Positions 15,169-19,341 of a stretch of 19,341 bases of DNA are shown here, in pieces. Numbering within the stretch: position 1 is the first letter of the stretch; every line of letters starts with the position of its first letter. The notes beneath the pieces were generated by a model. It worked only from the letters and a program-made list of their open reading frames with translations. It searched no databases and was not told where the DNA came from. Both the position numbers and the translations under genes were made by a program. The DNA is from UBA4615 sp044371545 (GTDB lineage: Bacteria; Pseudomonadota; Gammaproteobacteria; Burkholderiales; Burkholderiaceae_E): assembly GCA_044371545.1 (NCBI GenBank), contig JBILTM010000088.1:1-19341 (forward strand), in the 5' to 3' direction.

Positions 15169-15821
15169 GCCGGCGCGCCGCCGCGGCGGAGCAGGGCGCG
15201 CTCGCGCTCGCGTTCGATGCGCGCGTCGTCTGCGGCGTCGACGAGGCCGGGCGCGGGCCGCTCGCCGGGCCGGTCGTCGCGGCGGCGGTGATCCTCGATA
15301 CGGCGAGGCCGATCGACGGGCTGCGCGACTCGAAGCAGCTGAGCGCGGTCCGCCGCGACGCGCTCGCCGACGCGATCCGCGAGCGTGCGATCGGCTGGGC
15401 GGTGGCGCGGGCGAGCGTCGCCGAGATCGACCGGCTCAACATCCTGCGCGCGTCGCTGCTCGCGATGCGCCGCGCGGTCGCCGCACTGCCGGTCGCACCC
15501 ACCCTTGCGCGCGTCGACGGCAACCAGCCGCCGCAGCTCGACTGCGGCATCGAGCTGATCGTCGGCGGCGACGCGATCGAGCCCTGCATCTCGGCCGCCT
15601 CGATCCTCGCCAAGACCGAGCGCGACGCCGAGCTGATGCGACTGCACGTGCGCTTCCCCGGCTACGGCTTCGACCGGCACAAGGGCTACCCGACCGCCGA
15701 GCACCTCGAGCGGCTGCGGGCGCTCGGGCCCTGCGCGGCGCACCGGCGCAGCTTCGCGCCGGTGCGCGACGCGCTCGCGTCGGCCGGCGCCACGACCGAC
15801 GACCCGGGGCACGACCGATGA
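15165..15821 (+). CDS. rnhB: Ribonuclease HII
   Basis: Cuts the RNA strand of RNA/DNA hybrids and single ribonucleotides in DNA. The 218-residue protein shows the acidic active site: D26 and E27 in GVDEAGRGPLAGP, D118 in RVDGNQ and D154 in KTERDAEL. PGYGFDRHKGYPTAEH and HRRSFAPVR complete the pattern. Its ATG overlaps the lpxB stop and its TGA overlaps the next ATG. It sits after lpxB in many proteobacteria. Confidence 0.97.
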   Translation: MSRRAAAAEQGALALAFDARVVCGVDEAGRGPLAGPVVAAAVILDTARPIDGLRDSKQLSAVRRDALADAIRERAIGWAVARASVAEIDRLNILRASLLAMRRAVAALPVAPTLARVDGNQPPQLDCGIELIVGGDAIEPCISAASILAKTERDAELMRLHVRFPGYGFDRHKGYPTAEHLERLRALGPCAAHRRSFAPVRDALASAGATTDDPGHDR

Positions 15822-16606
15822 CCGCGCCGCCCCGCCGCATCACCTCGCGCGACAACCCGACCTTCCGCGAGCTCGCCGAGCTCGCGCACTCGGCGCGCGA
15901 GCGCCGGCGGCTCGGCCGCTCGGTGCTCGAGGGCGTGCACCTGTGCGAGGCCTGGCTGCAGCGCCACGGCCCGCCGCCGCTCGCCGCGGTGTCGACGTCC
16001 GGGCGTGCGCATCCCGAGGTCGGCCCGCTGCTCGCGCGCCACGGCGTCGCGGCGGTGGAGCTCGCCGACGAGCTGTTCGCCTCGGTGTCGACGCTGCAGC
16101 ACGGCGTCGGCCTGGCGTTCGTCGTCGACACGCCGCGGCCCGGGCTGCCGGCCTCGATCGAGCGCGACGCGGTCTACCTCGACCGGATCCAGGACCCGGG
16201 CAACGTCGGCACGCTGCTGCGCAGCTGCGCGGCGGCTGGCGTCGGCACCGTGCTCACCGCGCCGGGCACCGCCTGGTGCTGGTCGCCGAAGGTGCTCCGC
16301 GCGGGCATGGGCGCGCACTTCCACCTGTCGATCCACGAGGCGGTGCCGTGGAGCGCCGTGCGCGCGCGGCTCGCGGTCGAGGCGATCGGCACCCGCGCCG
16401 CCGAGGCCGAGTCGCTGTTCGACGCCGACCTGCGCGGCGGCGCGCTCTGGCTGCTCGGCAACGAGGGCGAGGGGCTGTCCGACGAGATCGCCGCCGACGT
16501 CGCCCGCTGGGTACGGATCCCGCAGGCCGACGGCGTGGAGTCGATGAACGTGGCGGCCGCCGCCGCGGTGTGCCTGTTCGAGCAGCGGCGGCAGCGGGCG
16601 GCGTAG
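15818..16606 (+). CDS. TrmH-family (SpoU) RNA 2'-O-methyltransferase
   Basis: A SAM-dependent ribose 2'-O-methyltransferase of the SPOUT class; target RNA not determinable here. The 262-residue protein has an N-terminal RNA-binding part (about 1-105, with LGRSVLEGVHLCEAWL typical of SpoU substrate-binding domains). The trefoil-knot catalytic domain shows motif 1 YLDRIQDPGNVGTLLRS (120-136), motif 2 WLLGNEGEGLSDEI (211-224) and motif 3 RIPQADGVESMNVAAAAAV (233-251). It overlaps rnhB by ATGA and is the last gene of the train. Its TAG stop lies within the first unit of an intergenic repeat. An rRNA target such as that of RlmB is likely but unproven. Confidence 0.92.
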   Translation: MTAPPRRITSRDNPTFRELAELAHSARERRRLGRSVLEGVHLCEAWLQRHGPPPLAAVSTSGRAHPEVGPLLARHGVAAVELADELFASVSTLQHGVGLAFVVDTPRPGLPASIERDAVYLDRIQDPGNVGTLLRSCAAAGVGTVLTAPGTAWCWSPKVLRAGMGAHFHLSIHEAVPWSAVRARLAVEAIGTRAAEAESLFDADLRGGALWLLGNEGEGLSDEIAADVARWVRIPQADGVESMNVAAAAAVCLFEQRRQRAA

Positions 16607-16700
16607 CCGGGGCGCCGAGCACTGCTCGGCGAGCCGGCACTGCTCGCCGCCGGCGGAGGCGTAGCCGGGGTTCGGCGAGCACTGCTCGCCGCCGGCGGAG
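16600..16700 (+). repeat. Degenerate two-unit intergenic repeat with internal palindromes
   Basis: GGCGTAGCCGGGG occurs at 16600-16612 and 16658-16670. A 22-bp direct repeat occurs at 16637-16658 and 16679-16700 (begins GCACTGCTCGCC, ends GCCGGCGGAG). Palindromes lie at 16613-16631 (CGCCGAGCA, C, TGCTCGGCG) and 16674-16690 (GGCGAGCA, C, TGCTCGCC). The arrangement looks like a REP/BIME-type element. There is no ORF and no flanking transposase. Confidence 0.7.
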
Positions 16701-16703
16701 CGA

Positions 16704-16760
16704 CCGGCGCATGCTTGCGCCGGGCTGCCGTATCCCGGACCGGACTCCGCCGAGAGGCGG
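16704..16760. terminator. Hairpin pair between convergent genes, possible bidirectional terminator
   Basis: CCGGCGCA (16704-16711) pairs with TGCGCCGG (16716-16723) around TGCT. CCGCC (16747-16751) pairs with GGCGG (16756-16760) around GAGA, a GNRA-type loop. The position between the convergent 3' ends of the methyltransferase gene and ppsR suits transcription termination. Neither stem is followed by a T-run, so standard intrinsic termination is not supported, and the role is inferred. Confidence 0.35.
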
Positions 16761-16772
16761 GTGACTTCGGAC

Positions 16773-17603
16773 CTAATCCAGATCCAGCAACGTCAGAACC
16801 GTCGTCGCGATCTCCTCGATCGAGCGCGTCGTCGTCGACAGCCACGGGATGCCCTCGCGCTTCATCATCGCCTCGGCCTCGTTGACCTCCATCCGGCAGG
16901 TCTCGATCGCGGCATAGCGGCTGCCGGGCCGGCGCTCGTTGCGGACCTCGGCGAGGCGCTCGGGCGAGATGGTCAGCCCGAAGAGCTTCGGCTTGAACTT
17001 GTAGAGCACCTCGGGCAGCTTGCGGCGCTCGAAGTCGTCGGGGATCAGCGGGTAGTTCGCCGCCTTCACGCCGTGCTGGACCGCGAGGTAGAGGCTGGTC
17101 GGCGTCTTGCCGCAGCGCGAGACGCCGACGAAGATCACGTCGGCGCTCTCCAGGTCCTTGTGCAGCTGGCCGTCGTCGTGCGCCATCGAGTAGTGGATCG
17201 CCTCGATCCGCTGCTTGTAGCGGTCCGACTCGGCGACCGCGTGGAATCGGCCGATGGTGTGGGTCGACTTCACCCCGAACTCGGTCTCCAGCGGATCGAC
17301 GAAGGTCGCGATCAGGTCGAGGAACAGCGCGTTCGAGGTGCGGACGATCTCGTTGATCCTTGGGTTCACCAGCGTGCTGAACACCACCGGGCGCCTGCCG
17401 TCGACGACCGCCTGGTGCTTGATCCGGGTGACCGCCTCCTCGGCCTTCTCGATCGTGTCGATGAAGGGAAGCCGCACCTGGCGGATCCGCAGGCCCTCGA
17501 ACTGCTGCAGCACCGAGTGCCCGAAGGTCTCGGCGGTGATGCCCGTGCCGTCGGACACGAAGAACGCGGTGCGGTCGGCGGCGGGCAGGCGGGCGTCGGG
17601 CAT
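16773..17603 (-). CDS. ppsR: PEP synthase regulatory protein (bifunctional kinase/pyrophosphorylase)
   Basis: Inactivates PEP synthase by ADP-dependent threonine phosphorylation and reactivates it by Pi-dependent phosphorolysis. The 276-residue protein is full length for the DUF299 family. It has FFVSDGTGITAETFGHSVL near the N-terminus (14-32), RVTLPF-like RQVRLPFIDT (41-50), THTIGRFH (114-121) and the P-loop-like GVSRCGKTPTS (160-170). GAGG lies 6 nt upstream of the ATG. It is divergent from ppsA, its expected target, and convergent with the methyltransferase gene. Confidence 0.96.
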   Translation of the reverse strand: MPDARLPAADRTAFFVSDGTGITAETFGHSVLQQFEGLRIRQVRLPFIDTIEKAEEAVTRIKHQAVVDGRRPVVFSTLVNPRINEIVRTSNALFLDLIATFVDPLETEFGVKSTHTIGRFHAVAESDRYKQRIEAIHYSMAHDDGQLHKDLESADVIFVGVSRCGKTPTSLYLAVQHGVKAANYPLIPDDFERRKLPEVLYKFKPKLFGLTISPERLAEVRNERRPGSRYAAIETCRMEVNEAEAMMKREGIPWLSTTTRSIEEIATTVLTLLDLD

Positions 17604-17699
17604 CTGGACCTCGGGAAGCGATGGACGGGCGGGGCCGCGCGAGGCATCCGGCGGCGCGGCGACAGGGCATTTTCCTCGGCGTGGCCGGATCCCGCGAAG

Positions 17700-17725
17700 T
17701 AGAATCCGCCGACCGACGGGGTCGG
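17700..17725 (+). promoter_or_regulatory. Possible ppsA -10 element followed by an inverted repeat
   Basis: TAGAAT (17700-17705) is a 5/6 match to the -10 consensus within the 244-bp ppsR-ppsA divergent spacer, but no good -35 lies 16-18 bp upstream. CCGACC (17709-17714) and GGTCGG (17720-17725) form an inverted repeat just downstream, which could be an operator or a leader hairpin. The rest of the spacer shows no further feature I can support. Confidence 0.3.
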
Positions 17726-17847
17726 ACCCGCCCGAGTGTTGCAGCCGTGCCGTTCTCGCCCGCGAGCGGCCCGACTACAGCGCTGCGCGCGCGCCCTGCG
17801 GACCCCACGCGCGGCCCACCGGTTCCCAACCCTCCAGGACTGTCCCC

Positions 17848-19341
<1,494 letters not shown>

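Noticed and set aside
16600..16723. CRISPR array
   Set aside because: Only two imperfect direct repeats with overlapping palindromes and no regular spacers; no cas gene nearby.

Overview
The window is a chromosomal core-gene block from a very GC-rich betaproteobacterium, most likely of the order Burkholderiales. Three things point there: the gene order (map | rpsB-tsf-pyrH-frr-uppS-cdsA-dxr-rseP-bamA-skp-lpxD-fabZ-lpxA-lpxB-rnhB-TrmH-family methyltransferase | ppsR | ppsA), the strong G/C bias at third codon positions, and the protein sequences. Genus cannot be decided by eye. No mobile element, CRISPR array, tRNA, rRNA or foreign cargo was seen.

Layout. On the minus strand at the left edge lies map (methionine aminopeptidase); a 15-codon open fragment running off the edge may be the start of glnD. 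A 298-bp divergent promoter region (897-1194) separates map from a 17-gene plus-strand train (1195-16606). The train opens with translation and nucleotide genes: rpsB (ribosomal protein S2), tsf (EF-Ts), pyrH (UMP kinase) and frr (ribosome recycling factor). It continues with lipid-carrier, phospholipid and isoprenoid genes: uppS, cdsA and dxr. Next come the envelope stress protease rseP, the outer-membrane assembly genes bamA and skp, and the lipid A genes lpxD-fabZ-lpxA-lpxB. It ends with rnhB and a TrmH-family RNA methyltransferase. Four junctions are ATGA stop/start overlaps (dxr-rseP, lpxD-fabZ, lpxB-rnhB, rnhB-methyltransferase), so much of the train is probably co-transcribed and translationally coupled.

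A 166-bp repeat- and hairpin-rich spacer (16607-16772) separates the train from ppsR on the minus strand. ppsR (PEP synthase kinase/phosphorylase) and ppsA (PEP synthase) are divergent across a 244-bp spacer. ppsA is cut by the right edge after 498 codons. Regulator and target sit side by side, and the target carries the expected Thr-Cys-His active-site motif.

Functionally the block links ribosome production to envelope construction: DXR supplies the isoprenoid pathway used by UppS, UppS makes the undecaprenyl carrier, CdsA makes CDP-diacylglycerol, BamA and Skp assemble outer-membrane proteins, and LpxD/A/B with FabZ make lipid A and phospholipid acyl chains. I did not find a new biological system. 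The most interesting signals are small: a nearly symmetric shared -10 region between map and rpsB, a strong rpsB leader hairpin, a hairpin covering the bamA ribosome binding site, a five-codon mini-ORF coupled to skp, an intergenic repeat array that overlaps a stop codon, and an AT-richer codon patch in ppsA.
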